NCBI RefSeq assembly: GCF_900086655.1
Contig: NZ_LT575476.1
Location: 649,664-713,663 of the forward strand
DNA length: 64,000 nucleotides
Direction of reading: 5' to 3'
From: Paenibacillus tuaregi
GTDB taxonomy: Bacteria > Bacillota > Bacilli > Paenibacillales > Paenibacillaceae
Position numbers and translations under genes: made by a program. Of this stretch, positions 16,340-24,803 are shown piece by piece. Each line of letters opens with the position of its first letter. Within the stretch, counting starts at the first letter, position 1. Below the pieces are notes generated by a model. That model was not told the DNA's origin. It saw nothing but the letters and a program-made list of their open reading frames with translations, and did no database searches.

Positions 16340-17854
16340 GTGCCATCTTCATTAAAACGCAGTTATATTCTGGCCGGTCTGCTGCTCTCGACATTTCTGG
16401 CGGCAATTGAGGGAACGGTTATCGGACCTGCGGGTCCAAGAATTGTTGGGGAGCTGGGCGGTGCGCAGCTGCTGAGCTGGGTGTTTACAGCTTATCTGCT
16501 CACGATGTCCGTAACGACTCCTATTTTCGGGAAAATGAGTGATTTGTACGGCCGCAAAATGGTATTTGTGGTAGGATCGGTCCTGTTCCTGGGTGGCTCG
16601 CTGCTTTGCGGCTTCGCCACAAGCATGGAGCAGCTGATTATATTTAGAGCGATTCAGGGAATTGGAGCCGGAGGGCTCATTCCGGTGACTTTTACAATTA
16701 TCGGGGACATCTACTCTATTGAAGAAAGAGCCAAGGTTCAGGGCTATATCAGCTCGGTATGGGGGATTTCTTCCCTTGTGGGTCCGCTGCTCGGGGGTTA
16801 TGTGGTGGATGCGTTCAATTGGAGATGGGTGTTCGGTTTCAACATCCCTTTTGGACTTCTGTCTCTGGTCTTTATTATTAAATATTTGGACGAGAATATT
16901 GAGAAGAAGAAAGTCAAAATCGATATAGCGGGCGCGATCACCTTCACCATAGGGGTGGCTGCACTGCTGTTCGGGCTTGCGGCCGGAGGACAACAGCTGG
17001 CATGGGACTCCCCTTTGCTTATCGTGATTTTTGCGGTTGCGGTAGTGTCGCTCGTGCTGTTCTTTGTGGTGGAGAAGCGGGCCGAAGAGCCGCTTGTTCC
17101 GCTTAAACTGTTCAAGTACAGGGACATAGCTTACTCCAACATTGCCAGTCTGCTGGCGAGTGCGCTGTTGATCGGTCTTACCTCATACTTTCCGCTATGG
17201 GTTCAAGGTGTGCTTAGGGAGAATGCAACGCGCTCGGGTCTGCTGCTGGCACCGATGTCGGTATCCTGGCTTGTCGGATCGGTGATCGGCGGACGCTGGA
17301 TCGTCAGCCATGGCTCACGTATTACCTCCATCATCGGTCTGCTGTTCATCGTGGTTGGAGCCGGGGGAATGGCGTTTGTTACGGATGAGACTCCTGAGTA
17401 TGTGCTGATGCTGTGGAATGCGCTGTATGGGCTAGGATTCGGCTTCTCCTTTACGGTGTTCACCATTATTGCCCAATCCTCCGTAGGCTTCAGCCTGAGA
17501 GGGGCCTCTACGGCTTTGAATTCCTTCGTGAAATCGCTTGGGCAGACGATCGGGGTGGCGGTGTTCGGTGTGCTGATCAACCAGCACATTGCCGATGCGG
17601 CAGAAGCCAGCCGGAAGCAGGGGAACATGGTCTCTCAGAACGATATCAATAAGCTGTTGTCTCCGGAAGAGGTGGCTGACCTGCCGAAAGAGCTGTGGAA
17701 TACACTGAGACACTTCCTGGAAGGTGGTCTTCATCTGCTCTTTATCATTATGGCGGTGATCGCCATCATCGGGACGATCAGTGTGCTTGGGCTTCATAAC
17801 AAGCCGCCGGGCTCCGAAGAGTCTGAGGCAAAACCTGCCCGCTCAGCTAACTGA
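16340..17854 (+). CDS. MFS drug exporter, 14-TM DHA2 type
   Basis: 504 residues from GTG 16340 with AGAAAGGAAG upstream. About fourteen membrane segments. It shows DHA2 antiporter signatures: FLAAIEGTVIGPAGPRIVGELGG in helix 1, GKMSDLYGRKMVF between helices 2 and 3, [15 protein letters not shown] in helix 4, and SSVWGISSLVGPLLGGYVVDAFNWRWVFGFNIPFG (motif C and following). It is predicted to be a proton-coupled exporter of lipophilic drugs at the cytoplasmic membrane. No regulator is adjacent. A terminator follows. Confidence 0.92.
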   Translation: MPSSLKRSYILAGLLLSTFLAAIEGTVIGPAGPRIVGELGGAQLLSWVFTAYLLTMSVTTPIFGKMSDLYGRKMVFVVGSVLFLGGSLLCGFATSMEQLIIFRAIQGIGAGGLIPVTFTIIGDIYSIEERAKVQGYISSVWGISSLVGPLLGGYVVDAFNWRWVFGFNIPFGLLSLVFIIKYLDENIEKKKVKIDIAGAITFTIGVAALLFGLAAGGQQLAWDSPLLIVIFAVAVVSLVLFFVVEKRAEEPLVPLKLFKYRDIAYSNIASLLASALLIGLTSYFPLWVQGVLRENATRSGLLLAPMSVSWLVGSVIGGRWIVSHGSRITSIIGLLFIVVGAGGMAFVTDETPEYVLMLWNALYGLGFGFSFTVFTIIAQSSVGFSLRGASTALNSFVKSLGQTIGVAVFGVLINQHIADAAEASRKQGNMVSQNDINKLLSPEEVADLPKELWNTLRHFLEGGLHLLFIIMAVIAIIGTISVLGLHNKPPGSEESEAKPARSAN

Positions 17855-17871
17855 AAATTGTACCATCTGTG

Positions 17872-17903
17872 CAGCCTCTGGATGACACCGGAGGCTGTTT
17901 TTT
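17872..17903 (+). terminator. Terminator of the MFS gene
   Basis: CAGCCTC/GAGGCTG stem with an inner pair, then six T. Confidence 0.82.
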
Positions 17904-17975
17904 ATCGGGAGCCAGATATGAATGCCGATCGGTGCATCAATCTTTATCGGTTTGACTGTATAAATGTCATGGCGA

Positions 17976-17985
17976 GTCATATGAC
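17976..17985. promoter_or_regulatory. GTCATATGAC palindrome upstream of the kinase-regulator fusion
   Basis: A perfect 10-base palindrome 77 bases before the GTG start. The same palindrome, extended to TGTCATATGACA, lies upstream of the next gene cluster at 20011-20022. It is a candidate binding site for the LuxR-type output domain encoded here. Confidence 0.45.
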
Positions 17986-18061
17986 GTTTTGTAACTGGTA
18001 AGCTGCTGGAATGCTAAGCTATACTACATGGAGAGCTGCCGGTGTATTGGAGGAGATGGAT

Positions 18062-19858
18062 GTGTACAATCTTGTGAAAAAGTGGTTTTGGTTTGATTGG
18101 ATGGTCTTTTTACTGCGGATCATTTTCTTCGTATCAATATTAATTACAGCATGCTCGCAATATGGGGCTGCTCCGATTCCCTTATGGGTAACTTTATTAT
18201 GGGGAATACTGGCTTTTTCGGCTCCCTGGTTCTGTCTGCAGCTGCACTATATTTATTATCTAATCGCAGAAATCGTGATCACCGGAAGCTTGTGTTTGTT
18301 TCTGGCGTACCTGTTTCCGGCGTCCTACTCGATCTTTCTGGCCCCCGCGTTCATGATTGCCAGCAACAGCGCACACAAGTCATACCGCTGGAGCGGCCCG
18401 GTGGTTATTGTTCTGTTTCCGTTTTTATTGAATGAAATTGCCCATGCAGACGGTGTCCTGGCCCTTTCGATAACTTTTGGACTGGCATATACACTGGGCT
18501 TTGCCTTTCAGCTGTTTGTCGTGAATCACCGGCAGAGTGGGATTATCCGGGATCAATATGCTGTTCTGGAGCAGTACACTTCCCAGATGGAGCATGTGAC
18601 CCAGCTTGAAGAGAGGAACCGTATGTCCAAGGATTTGCACGACACGATGGGACATGCCTTCACGTCCATACTGATGGGGCTTGAAGCTTTGCGGCCGGAT
18701 GTGCAGTCTGAGGAAGGCAGGAAAAGAATGGACTCCCTGCTGGGGCTTACCCGAAAAAGTCTTGATGAAGTCCGGCAATATTTGCACCAGGCAGGAAGCT
18801 CGGGAGACAACCTGACTCTAGTGCAATCACTGGAGAAGCTGGCCGGTGATTTTCAACGCTTCTCGAAAGCGGAGGTCCGGTTTAAAAGTTATGGTGAAGA
18901 TATCACACTGCCCAAGCAGATGGGAATGACATTATACCGCTGTCTTCAGGAATCCTTGACGAATGCGGTGCGGCATGGGCAGGCAAGCCGTATTGAGGTG
19001 AGCCTTCATGTGGAGGACAGACAGATCCGGCTGGAAGTGAAAGATAATGGGCTTGGAGCCGACGATCTGCAGGAAGGCTTCGGACTTCAGGCTATGCGGG
19101 AGAGAGTAACCAACCTTCAGGGCCAGCTTTATATCTATTCCAATCAGGGTGAGGGCACTACAGTTACGTGTAATCTGCCAAGGGATTCAGGCTCCATGGA
19201 GGAGTTGATCCGGATCGTAATTGTCGACGATCAGACGTATATTCAGGACAGTCTAAAGATGATCTTGGGAAGAGAAAGGGACTTCGTCATCGAAGGAGCT
19301 GCTGGGGACGGTCAATCCGCGCTTGAGCTTTGCGGGCAGGTAATGCCTGATTTGGTTCTAATGGACCTGAATATGCCAGGAATGGATGGAGCGGAGGCTA
19401 CCCGGAGGATTAAGACGGCTTGGCCACATATGAAGGTGTTGATTCTAACGACCTTTGATGAAGCCGGCAAAGCTATAGAGGCTCTGCGCGGGGGAGCAGA
19501 TGGTTATATGCTGAAGTCTGTACAGCCGCTGGAACTGTTTGAAACGATCCGTCTTGTATACCGTGGGAGTAAGATTATCGCCCCCGATATTACCAATGAG
19601 TTGATTGACCGGTACCGGTCACAGCCCGATATCCCGGAACAGCCTGGTAAGGAGGGGCAGGGTGGCGAATACGGGCTGACAGACCGGGAGATGGAGATTC
19701 TGGAGTGTTTGGCTAAAGGCCTGCGCTACAAGTCGATTGCTGCCAAGCTTTATTTGTCCGATGGAACTGTGCGGAATTATGCGTCCACCATCTATGCCAA
19801 GCTTGGGGTACGCAACCGGGAAGAAGCGGTACAGAAGGCGTTCAAGTTAGATGGCTAG
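18062..19858 (+). CDS. Fused histidine kinase - NarL/LuxR-type response regulator
   Basis: 598 residues in a single frame. Five to six membrane segments (residues about 12-155) form the sensor part. A HisKA_3 dimerisation domain has phospho-acceptor H193 in KDLHDTMGHAF, followed by a HATPase (ESLTNAVRHG, DNGLGAD). After GSMEELIR come a receiver with phospho-acceptor D435 (LMDLNMPGMDG) and a C-terminal LuxR HTH (LTDREMEILECLAKGLRYKSIAAKLYLSDGTVRNY). Normally these are two overlapping genes; here no stop separates them. GTG 18062 has GGAGG eight bases upstream; ATG 18011 or 18056 are alternatives. An internal ATG at the junction could allow a separate regulator. A DNA-binding output on a membrane protein is unusual. 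Confidence 0.85.
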   Translation: MYNLVKKWFWFDWMVFLLRIIFFVSILITACSQYGAAPIPLWVTLLWGILAFSAPWFCLQLHYIYYLIAEIVITGSLCLFLAYLFPASYSIFLAPAFMIASNSAHKSYRWSGPVVIVLFPFLLNEIAHADGVLALSITFGLAYTLGFAFQLFVVNHRQSGIIRDQYAVLEQYTSQMEHVTQLEERNRMSKDLHDTMGHAFTSILMGLEALRPDVQSEEGRKRMDSLLGLTRKSLDEVRQYLHQAGSSGDNLTLVQSLEKLAGDFQRFSKAEVRFKSYGEDITLPKQMGMTLYRCLQESLTNAVRHGQASRIEVSLHVEDRQIRLEVKDNGLGADDLQEGFGLQAMRERVTNLQGQLYIYSNQGEGTTVTCNLPRDSGSMEELIRIVIVDDQTYIQDSLKMILGRERDFVIEGAAGDGQSALELCGQVMPDLVLMDLNMPGMDGAEATRRIKTAWPHMKVLILTTFDEAGKAIEALRGGADGYMLKSVQPLELFETIRLVYRGSKIIAPDITNELIDRYRSQPDIPEQPGKEGQGGEYGLTDREMEILECLAKGLRYKSIAAKLYLSDGTVRNYASTIYAKLGVRNREEAVQKAFKLDG

Positions 19859-19937
19859 AGACTGTGCAGGATGAACAGAACTGCATAAATGACGATGCAG
19901 GTAATTAGTCTCAAGAACTAATACAGATGAATTTTAT

Positions 19938-19975
19938 AAGACGGTGCAGGGAATTGTCCCTGACACCGTCTTTTT
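19938..19975 (+). terminator. Terminator of the kinase-regulator gene
   Basis: Stem AAGACGGTG with ACACCGTCTT and an inner CAGGG/CCCTG pair, followed by T5. Confidence 0.82.
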
Positions 19976-20010
19976 GTGTGCGCAAAAGCCCGGAATCCGT
20001 AAAAGAAAGT

Positions 20011-20022
20011 TGTCATATGACA
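20011..20022. promoter_or_regulatory. TGTCATATGACA palindrome upstream of the membrane protein-deacetylase cluster
   Basis: Perfect 12-base palindrome sharing its 10-base core with 17976-17985. It lies in the 344-base gap between the fusion kinase and the next cluster, just before a TTGACA (20040-20045) that may be a -35 box without a convincing -10. Confidence 0.45.
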
Positions 20023-20202
20023 TAACGGCACTGTTCAGTTTGACACCGGCAGAGCTAGCATAGGTTCAAAGCTGATAAGTTCCAGGCTATTACACAAGAT
20101 GAACTAGGCCATAGAATTTAAGCAAGGCAACCATGAACATTTTATGTGCTTACTTCGCCAAAATTCTATAGTTCAGCTTATATATGGACTTCAGGAGGAG
20201 TG

Positions 20203-20784
20203 ATGGTTATTAATATGTCAGTTCACAGGCATGTCCGAAACTTCACTTATTTGATGCTCATCTTTGTGAAGGGCGTATTCTATTTCTGTTTCTATCTGAT
20301 GGGAATCACGGCTGGGATTGGATTTTCCTTCACTTTAGTTGGCCTGCCTATTCTGTATTATGTGATGCAGTCCCGGTTTATTTTTGTAAGGCATGAGAGA
20401 GTTCTGGCTAAGGTCTATCTTGACCTGACCATCGACCCTGTGCCGGAAAGCCCCCCTGCTCAAGGGGGATTATGGGAAAAGGTCAGGGACGATGTCATGG
20501 ATGCGCGCAGCTGGAGGGTCATCCTGGGATTAATGTTTATGTTTGTGCTAGGTGTGATTAGCTTGTTTGTCGGGGTTCTGCTCTATATCACCCCTTGTTT
20601 GATGGTGGTGTTACCTGTGCTGGGTGAGCTGTTTGGATTCAAAGTCGGTACGCTGGGACCGAGCATTTATACGATCCTTGCCGGAATAGGTCTGGTATGG
20701 GTTGGCCCAAGCCTGGGCGGCAGGATGGCCAAGCTCGTGGGAGCTCATATCCGGCGGCTTTCTGCCATCTTGGCGGGCAAATGA
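20203..20784 (+). CDS. Membrane protein with putative sensor domain (PF13796-like)
   Basis: 193 residues from ATG 20203, just after AGGAGGAG (close spacing; ATG 20215 is an alternative). Two pairs of hydrophobic segments (LMLIFVKGVFYFCFYLMGITAGIGFSFTLVGLPILYYVM and VILGLMFMFVLGVISLFVGVLLYITPCLMVVLPVL) flank a cytoplasmic loop. This matches the membrane 'putative sensor' module that is often the N-terminal part of NarL-family kinases in Gram-positives, here standing alone. It may act with the fused kinase upstream; that is inferred from proximity and the shared palindrome. Confidence 0.65.
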   Translation: MVINMSVHRHVRNFTYLMLIFVKGVFYFCFYLMGITAGIGFSFTLVGLPILYYVMQSRFIFVRHERVLAKVYLDLTIDPVPESPPAQGGLWEKVRDDVMDARSWRVILGLMFMFVLGVISLFVGVLLYITPCLMVVLPVLGELFGFKVGTLGPSIYTILAGIGLVWVGPSLGGRMAKLVGAHIRRLSAILAGK

Positions 20785-20800
20785 CCACGGATTAGGGATT

Positions 20801-20839
20801 AAGAGATTTAAGAGATTTAAGAGATTTAAGAGATTTAAA
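20801..20839 (+). repeat. Tandem repeat, four copies of AAGAGATTT
   Basis: Four perfect 9-base units (20801-20836) plus a partial one, in the 85-base gap between the membrane protein and the YkoP-like gene. A unit length divisible by three and a position just ahead of a weak ribosome site make it a possible slippage site. Confidence 0.9.
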
Positions 20840-20869
20840 TTAAAATTGAACAAGAAAGCAGGTATAAAA

Positions 20870-21481
20870 ATGACGGCAACTTATATCAAAAATTCGTTTC
20901 AAACCCTGTGGATGGTATGGGAAGATCTCTTTGATGTGCTGACCAAGTACCGCAGCGAATCTGTCAGAAGGTATGGCATATGCAAGCTGGTTATCCGGAA
21001 GCACCAGGGCAAGCCAATAGAATGTTACGATGGCCAGCGCATTGACAAAGGGGAGTGGATTGGAGAGCTTCACCTGGATAACCGTCAGGTGCTGCAGATG
21101 GTACGTACACTTGGCTCCGACCGCGCCGGACTTAGGACTGCCCGTATGTTCAGGAAGGCTGTAGAGCAGATCACTCTGGATATGATCGGGCAGCCGGAGC
21201 TGCAGAAGATTAAAGCTTTAACCGGGATTACTCTTCTGCACCGGGGAATTATTCATGGAATGGGCTTTGAACAGCATCCTATAAAAGCACGTTTCCAGCG
21301 CAGCTTTTTCAAAATGTATCTCCGGCTTCTTCTAAGAACCATGCATCCTGAAGGAAACCGGCGGATTCAGGCAGGCTCGGAGAAATTATCCCCAGTCATG
21401 CTAATCATCAGTCAGGCCTCTCTGAAGGAGCGTGCTGCTGATCAAGCTGCATGTATCCCTGGCCAAGAGGCGGTATCCTGA
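20870..21481 (+). CDS. YkoP-like conserved protein
   Basis: 203 residues from ATG 20870; the open frame extends to 20702 only through the tandem repeat. Soluble, basic, with a conserved-looking core (WMVWEDLFDVLTKYRSESVRRYGICKLVIRKHQGKPIECYDGQRIDKGEWIGELHLDN). It resembles B. subtilis YkoP, whose function is unknown and which lies among cell-envelope genes. Its stop overlaps the ATG of the polysaccharide deacetylase gene (TGATG), indicating translational coupling and a joint envelope role. The ribosome site (GCAGGT) is weak. Confidence 0.65.
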   Translation: MTATYIKNSFQTLWMVWEDLFDVLTKYRSESVRRYGICKLVIRKHQGKPIECYDGQRIDKGEWIGELHLDNRQVLQMVRTLGSDRAGLRTARMFRKAVEQITLDMIGQPELQKIKALTGITLLHRGIIHGMGFEQHPIKARFQRSFFKMYLRLLLRTMHPEGNRRIQAGSEKLSPVMLIISQASLKERAADQAACIPGQEAVS

Positions 21482-22269
21482 TGCCGGACATTATTATTCT
21501 CCTATTAGCCGCATCGGGTTTCTATATGCTGCTCCCTTTTATTCTGACCCGGATATTCAAGCTGGGGGTAATTTCCGAAGGCCCGTCCAATAGAGGGGTA
21601 GCATTTACGTTTGACGACGGGCCTCATCCCGCTTATACACCAGAGCTCTTGGACCTGCTGCGTGAGCATAATGCCAAGGCAACCTTCTTTGTCCTTGGCA
21701 GCAAGGCGGAGAAGTATCCGGAATTAATTGCGCGAATGCATAGGGAAGGACATCAAATTGCAATTCATAATTATGTCCATAAGACCAATTGGCTGATGTC
21801 CCCTTGGACAAGCCGGCACAAGCAGGCTGACCGGACAGCAGATATTATCGAGCAGATCACAGGGGAGCGGCCAACCTTCTACAGACCACCTTGGGGCCTT
21901 CTTAACCTGGGCGATCTTCTTATCCTGAAGAACTCTTACCGGATCGTATTGTGGTCGGTTATGGTAGGGGACTGGAGAGCCTGTATAAGCGCGGATCAGC
22001 TGAAGAGCAGGCTGATGGGCAGAATAAGGGAAGGGTCGATTATTGTACTGCATGATAGCGGGGATACGCTGGGTGCGGATATCGAAGCGCCGGGTAAAAT
22101 GCTTGAGGGGCTCAAACAGGTATTGGTGGAGCTCTCGTATACAGGGCTTAAATGCATCCGGACAGATGAACTGCTTGGCAAGAAGGCGCTGGACTGCGGG
22201 GAAATAACACCTGCGGCGGGGAGGTTAGCCAAGAGGGAGTATAAAAAAGGGTACGCCTCCACACCTTAA
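21481..22269 (+). CDS. Polysaccharide deacetylase family protein (NodB domain)
   Basis: 262 residues. An N-terminal hydrophobic segment (IIILLLAASGFYMLLPFILT) acts as signal or anchor. NodB domain motifs: VAFTFDDGPHPAYTPELLDLL (catalytic base and metal Asp), HQIAIHNYVHKTNW (metal-binding HxxxH), FYRPPWGLLN (motif 3) and IIVLHDSGDT (motif 5). It is predicted to remove N- or O-acetyl groups from peptidoglycan or another envelope glycan outside the membrane. ATG 21481 overlaps the stop of the YkoP-like gene, so the two are co-translated. Confidence 0.9.
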   Translation: MPDIIILLLAASGFYMLLPFILTRIFKLGVISEGPSNRGVAFTFDDGPHPAYTPELLDLLREHNAKATFFVLGSKAEKYPELIARMHREGHQIAIHNYVHKTNWLMSPWTSRHKQADRTADIIEQITGERPTFYRPPWGLLNLGDLLILKNSYRIVLWSVMVGDWRACISADQLKSRLMGRIREGSIIVLHDSGDTLGADIEAPGKMLEGLKQVLVELSYTGLKCIRTDELLGKKALDCGEITPAAGRLAKREYKKGYASTP

Positions 22270-22290
22270 CAGTAAGGGGAGGTGTATTAG

Positions 22291-22635
22291 ATGAATGAAC
22301 CGCTGAAGGTGGATCAGAATATCCTGGTCAATGCCTGGCAGCAGCAGCTGCCCGAGTTCCTGAACCCGGGGGACAGCGCACAGGTACAGGCGGATGCGAA
22401 GGAACCCCAAAGTCTGCGGATACATATCGATGCAGCGGGGCATCAATTTTATTCCTTTGACTTCCAGTGTTCTTATATGGATCCGCGTGAGATCAAGGTC
22501 AGTCTTGTGGACGTTGAGAGGGACGGGGATCACGTGGATGTCGGCAGAGACGTGATTCAGAACATGGTGGAGGATTACTCCCGCCACCTGCATGAGTGTG
22601 CTCAGGCACTGCACCATATTACGAACCCGTCATAA
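22291..22635 (+). CDS. Small hypothetical protein
   Basis: 114 residues, ATG with AGGGGAGGTG upstream. Acidic and soluble, no signal peptide. It contains a beta-rich centre (SLRIHIDAAGHQFYSFDFQCSYMDPREIKVSLVDVERDGDHVDV) and a C-terminal helix rich in His/Glu (MVEDYSRHLHECAQALHHI). I do not recognise the family. It lies 21 bases after the deacetylase gene, so it is probably its last operon member, followed by a strong terminator. Confidence 0.72.
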   Translation: MNEPLKVDQNILVNAWQQQLPEFLNPGDSAQVQADAKEPQSLRIHIDAAGHQFYSFDFQCSYMDPREIKVSLVDVERDGDHVDVGRDVIQNMVEDYSRHLHECAQALHHITNPS

Positions 22636-22645
22636 CCAGAAGAAG

Positions 22646-22684
22646 GGCAGGCTGCCTCGTTAGAGGAGCCTGCCTTTCTTTTTG
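22646..22684 (+). terminator. Terminator of the deacetylase cluster
   Basis: GGCAGGCT-G-CCTC/GAGG-AGCCTGCC stem with a GTTA loop, then TTTCTTTTT. Confidence 0.85.
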
Positions 22685-22798
22685 GTCTGCGGGGAAATTG
22701 GATCTTTTATAGAAGAGTACACGTATATTCCTATATGATATAGATATTCAAGGTGATTGACAGATTCACAATTAGTTATACATAGGTGGTGCACAAGG

Positions 22799-23518
22799 AT
22801 GGACAACAAAGAGGAGCAGGACTATGTGCTTCAGGCGCATATTGAGGAGGCCGGTTATGAGGATGGCAACCCCAAGGTTCGGGATATGAATATTTTGGTA
22901 CGGCCTGGAAGGCTGACGGGGCTCATTGGTCCGAATGGGGCCGGAAAAAGCACAACGTTGAAGACGATACTCGGGCTTCTTCCACATTCCAAGGCGAAGA
23001 TTGAATTCGGCGGTTCCACCGGGAAATATGCGTATGTTCCTGAACAGCCCGTATTCTATGAAACATTGACGTTATGGGAGCATCTGGGGTTGGCCGCTGC
23101 TGTTTATGGGATTGAAGAGACGGTTTTTGAGCAGAAGGCGGATTCCCTGCTGGACAAGTTCAGAATGCAGGAAGTCCGGCATCATCTCCCGGCCAGCTTC
23201 TCCAAAGGCATGCAGCAGAAGATGATGCTGATGATTGGGTTTCTGACCCGGCCGGACGTATATATTGTCGATGAGCCATTCATTGGTCTGGACCCCAGAG
23301 CGACCAAGGATTTCCTTGGCCTGCTGGAGCAAGAGCGTCTGAGGGGAGCCGGAGTGCTGATGTCCACACACGTGCTGGATACTGCAGAGCGGATCTGCGA
23401 TGACTTCATCCTGCTCTCGCAAGGGCAGGTCGCCGCCAGCGGCAGCCTGCAGGATATCCGGGACACAAGCGGCCTGCCGGAGGGAACGCTGTTCGATTGC
23501 TTTGACAAACTGACATAG
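22799..23518 (+). CDS. ecsA: ABC transporter ATP-binding protein, EcsA-like
   Basis: 239 residues from ATG 22799 (AGGTGG ten bases upstream). Walker A GPNGAGKST, Q-loop VPEQPVFYETLTL, signature FSKGMQQK and Walker B VYIVDEPFIGLDP are present, with the STHVLDTAERICD H-loop. The partner permease starts 13 bases after the stop, and the pair matches Bacillus EcsAB. That pair affects protein secretion, proteolysis of signal-peptide-like substrates and sporulation competence. Confidence 0.85.
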   Translation: MDNKEEQDYVLQAHIEEAGYEDGNPKVRDMNILVRPGRLTGLIGPNGAGKSTTLKTILGLLPHSKAKIEFGGSTGKYAYVPEQPVFYETLTLWEHLGLAAAVYGIEETVFEQKADSLLDKFRMQEVRHHLPASFSKGMQQKMMLMIGFLTRPDVYIVDEPFIGLDPRATKDFLGLLEQERLRGAGVLMSTHVLDTAERICDDFILLSQGQVAASGSLQDIRDTSGLPEGTLFDCFDKLT

Positions 23519-23531
23519 GGGAGGGAGTGAC

Positions 23532-24803
23532 GTGTCCTATACACAAGTAAGCTGTAGAAGTACTGTCTGGGGGATATTTAAGCGCAGGTGGATAGACCAC
23601 ATCCGGAAGCAGATCGGAGTGATCCGTTCAGTTGTTGATCTTACTGTAGCGCTGTATATCCTGATTCCAGGTATTCTGCTGCTGGCGAAGCTTTACTATG
23701 AGCTGCTGTCGAGCCATCCGGCATGGCTGGTCCACCTTCCATTTCTGCTTATCCCTTTGATTTTAATGATGTTCTTAAATGTGTCGGGAGGACTAATCTT
23801 ATATCAGGAAGCTGCGGATATGCTGTTTCTCAGGCAAAATAAGCGATGGCAGATGGGCATCCTGCGTCTTGGCTGCACAGCTAGTCTACTTATTCAAGGA
23901 CTCGTAACTGCGGTGGCTGTGCTCGTGGTGACCCCTGTGCTTTTCGGAATTTTTCATCTGAAATTACCGGAGATTGCGCTTTTGTACATGCTGACAGCGG
24001 CTTTCAAAGCTGCCCAGATGCTGGTGCTGCAGATGGTTCAGGTTGTCTTATCAGGCTGGACCAGGAATATTGTCAAATACACGGCAGTCGGGCTGCTTGC
24101 TGCGGGATACATGAGAGCCAGTATATTCCTGCAGGTTACTCCGGTGTGGACATATCTCGGAGCCGCCATATTCACGGGACTCTCAGCCGGGCTTATCATC
24201 GTGAGATTCCGAATGTCCGGCACGTTTCTTGCTGATGTCCGAGAGGATATACGGCAAATGACCCGGTTGACAGCGTTCGTTCTCTCAGCATCTGTAGACA
24301 AGCCTCGTACCCAAAAGGCAAAGCCGTTTATCTTCAGAGCCTCAAACCGGTTGTTCCGCTCGCGGAAAGCCTCCGTCCGGGTTGCTGAGGCGGTTGTTAA
24401 ATCATTTTACCGCAGCGGAGTTTACCTGAGGATGTATGCTCAATTTGCGTTATTCAGCATAGTGGCCTGTATTCTGCCCCCTTTTCCAGTAAACGTGTTC
24501 GTCTATTTTGCCCTTGTTGTTCTGTTGGCTTACTGGATGAACGGGTACTGCAGGCAGTTCTTCTCTTCCCGGCTGATGAAGATGCTGCCTGTTGAGGACG
24601 GAATGATATATCAGGCCATGGCGCCCTCGCTAAGATGGCTGATTCTGCCCTGCATGCTGGTTATCAGTGCCGCCTTAGGAGTTGCGCTGCTTCATGTCTG
24701 GTGGGCTGCTCCGCTGTTCCTTGTGCTTGGTTTTGGTTTCGGCTGGTGGGTGGCTGCTGAGCTGTGGATGGTGCTCGGTACGGGAAGGAGAGGATCCTTC
24801 TGA
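23532..24803 (+). CDS. ecsB: ABC transporter permease, EcsB-like
   Basis: 423 residues from GTG 23532 with GGGGAGGGA upstream. Numerous membrane segments in two blocks (about residues 38-220 and 305-420) are separated by a basic cytoplasmic region (KPRTQKAKPFIFRASNRLFRSRKAS). Size, topology and coupling to the ATPase support EcsB. In Bacillus the EcsAB transporter influences secretion, regulated intramembrane proteolysis by RasP and peptide-signal handling, of interest with a peptide quorum-sensing cassette 10 kb away. The stop overlaps the likely start region of the next gene. Confidence 0.82.
   Translation: MSYTQVSCRSTVWGIFKRRWIDHIRKQIGVIRSVVDLTVALYILIPGILLLAKLYYELLSSHPAWLVHLPFLLIPLILMMFLNVSGGLILYQEAADMLFLRQNKRWQMGILRLGCTASLLIQGLVTAVAVLVVTPVLFGIFHLKLPEIALLYMLTAAFKAAQMLVLQMVQVVLSGWTRNIVKYTAVGLLAAGYMRASIFLQVTPVWTYLGAAIFTGLSAGLIIVRFRMSGTFLADVREDIRQMTRLTAFVLSASVDKPRTQKAKPFIFRASNRLFRSRKASVRVAEAVVKSFYRSGVYLRMYAQFALFSIVACILPPFPVNVFVYFALVVLLAYWMNGYCRQFFSSRLMKMLPVEDGMIYQAMAPSLRWLILPCMLVISAALGVALLHVWWAAPLFLVLGFGFGWWVAAELWMVLGTGRRGSF

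Noticed and set aside
20801-20839. Possible CRISPR-like repetition
   Set aside because: The units are directly adjacent 9-mers without spacers; it is a simple tandem repeat.
22757-22782. TTGACA and TATACA upstream of ecsA as a promoter
   Set aside because: The spacer is only 14 bases, too short for a normal sigma-A promoter; no better alternative was certain, so no promoter was annotated.
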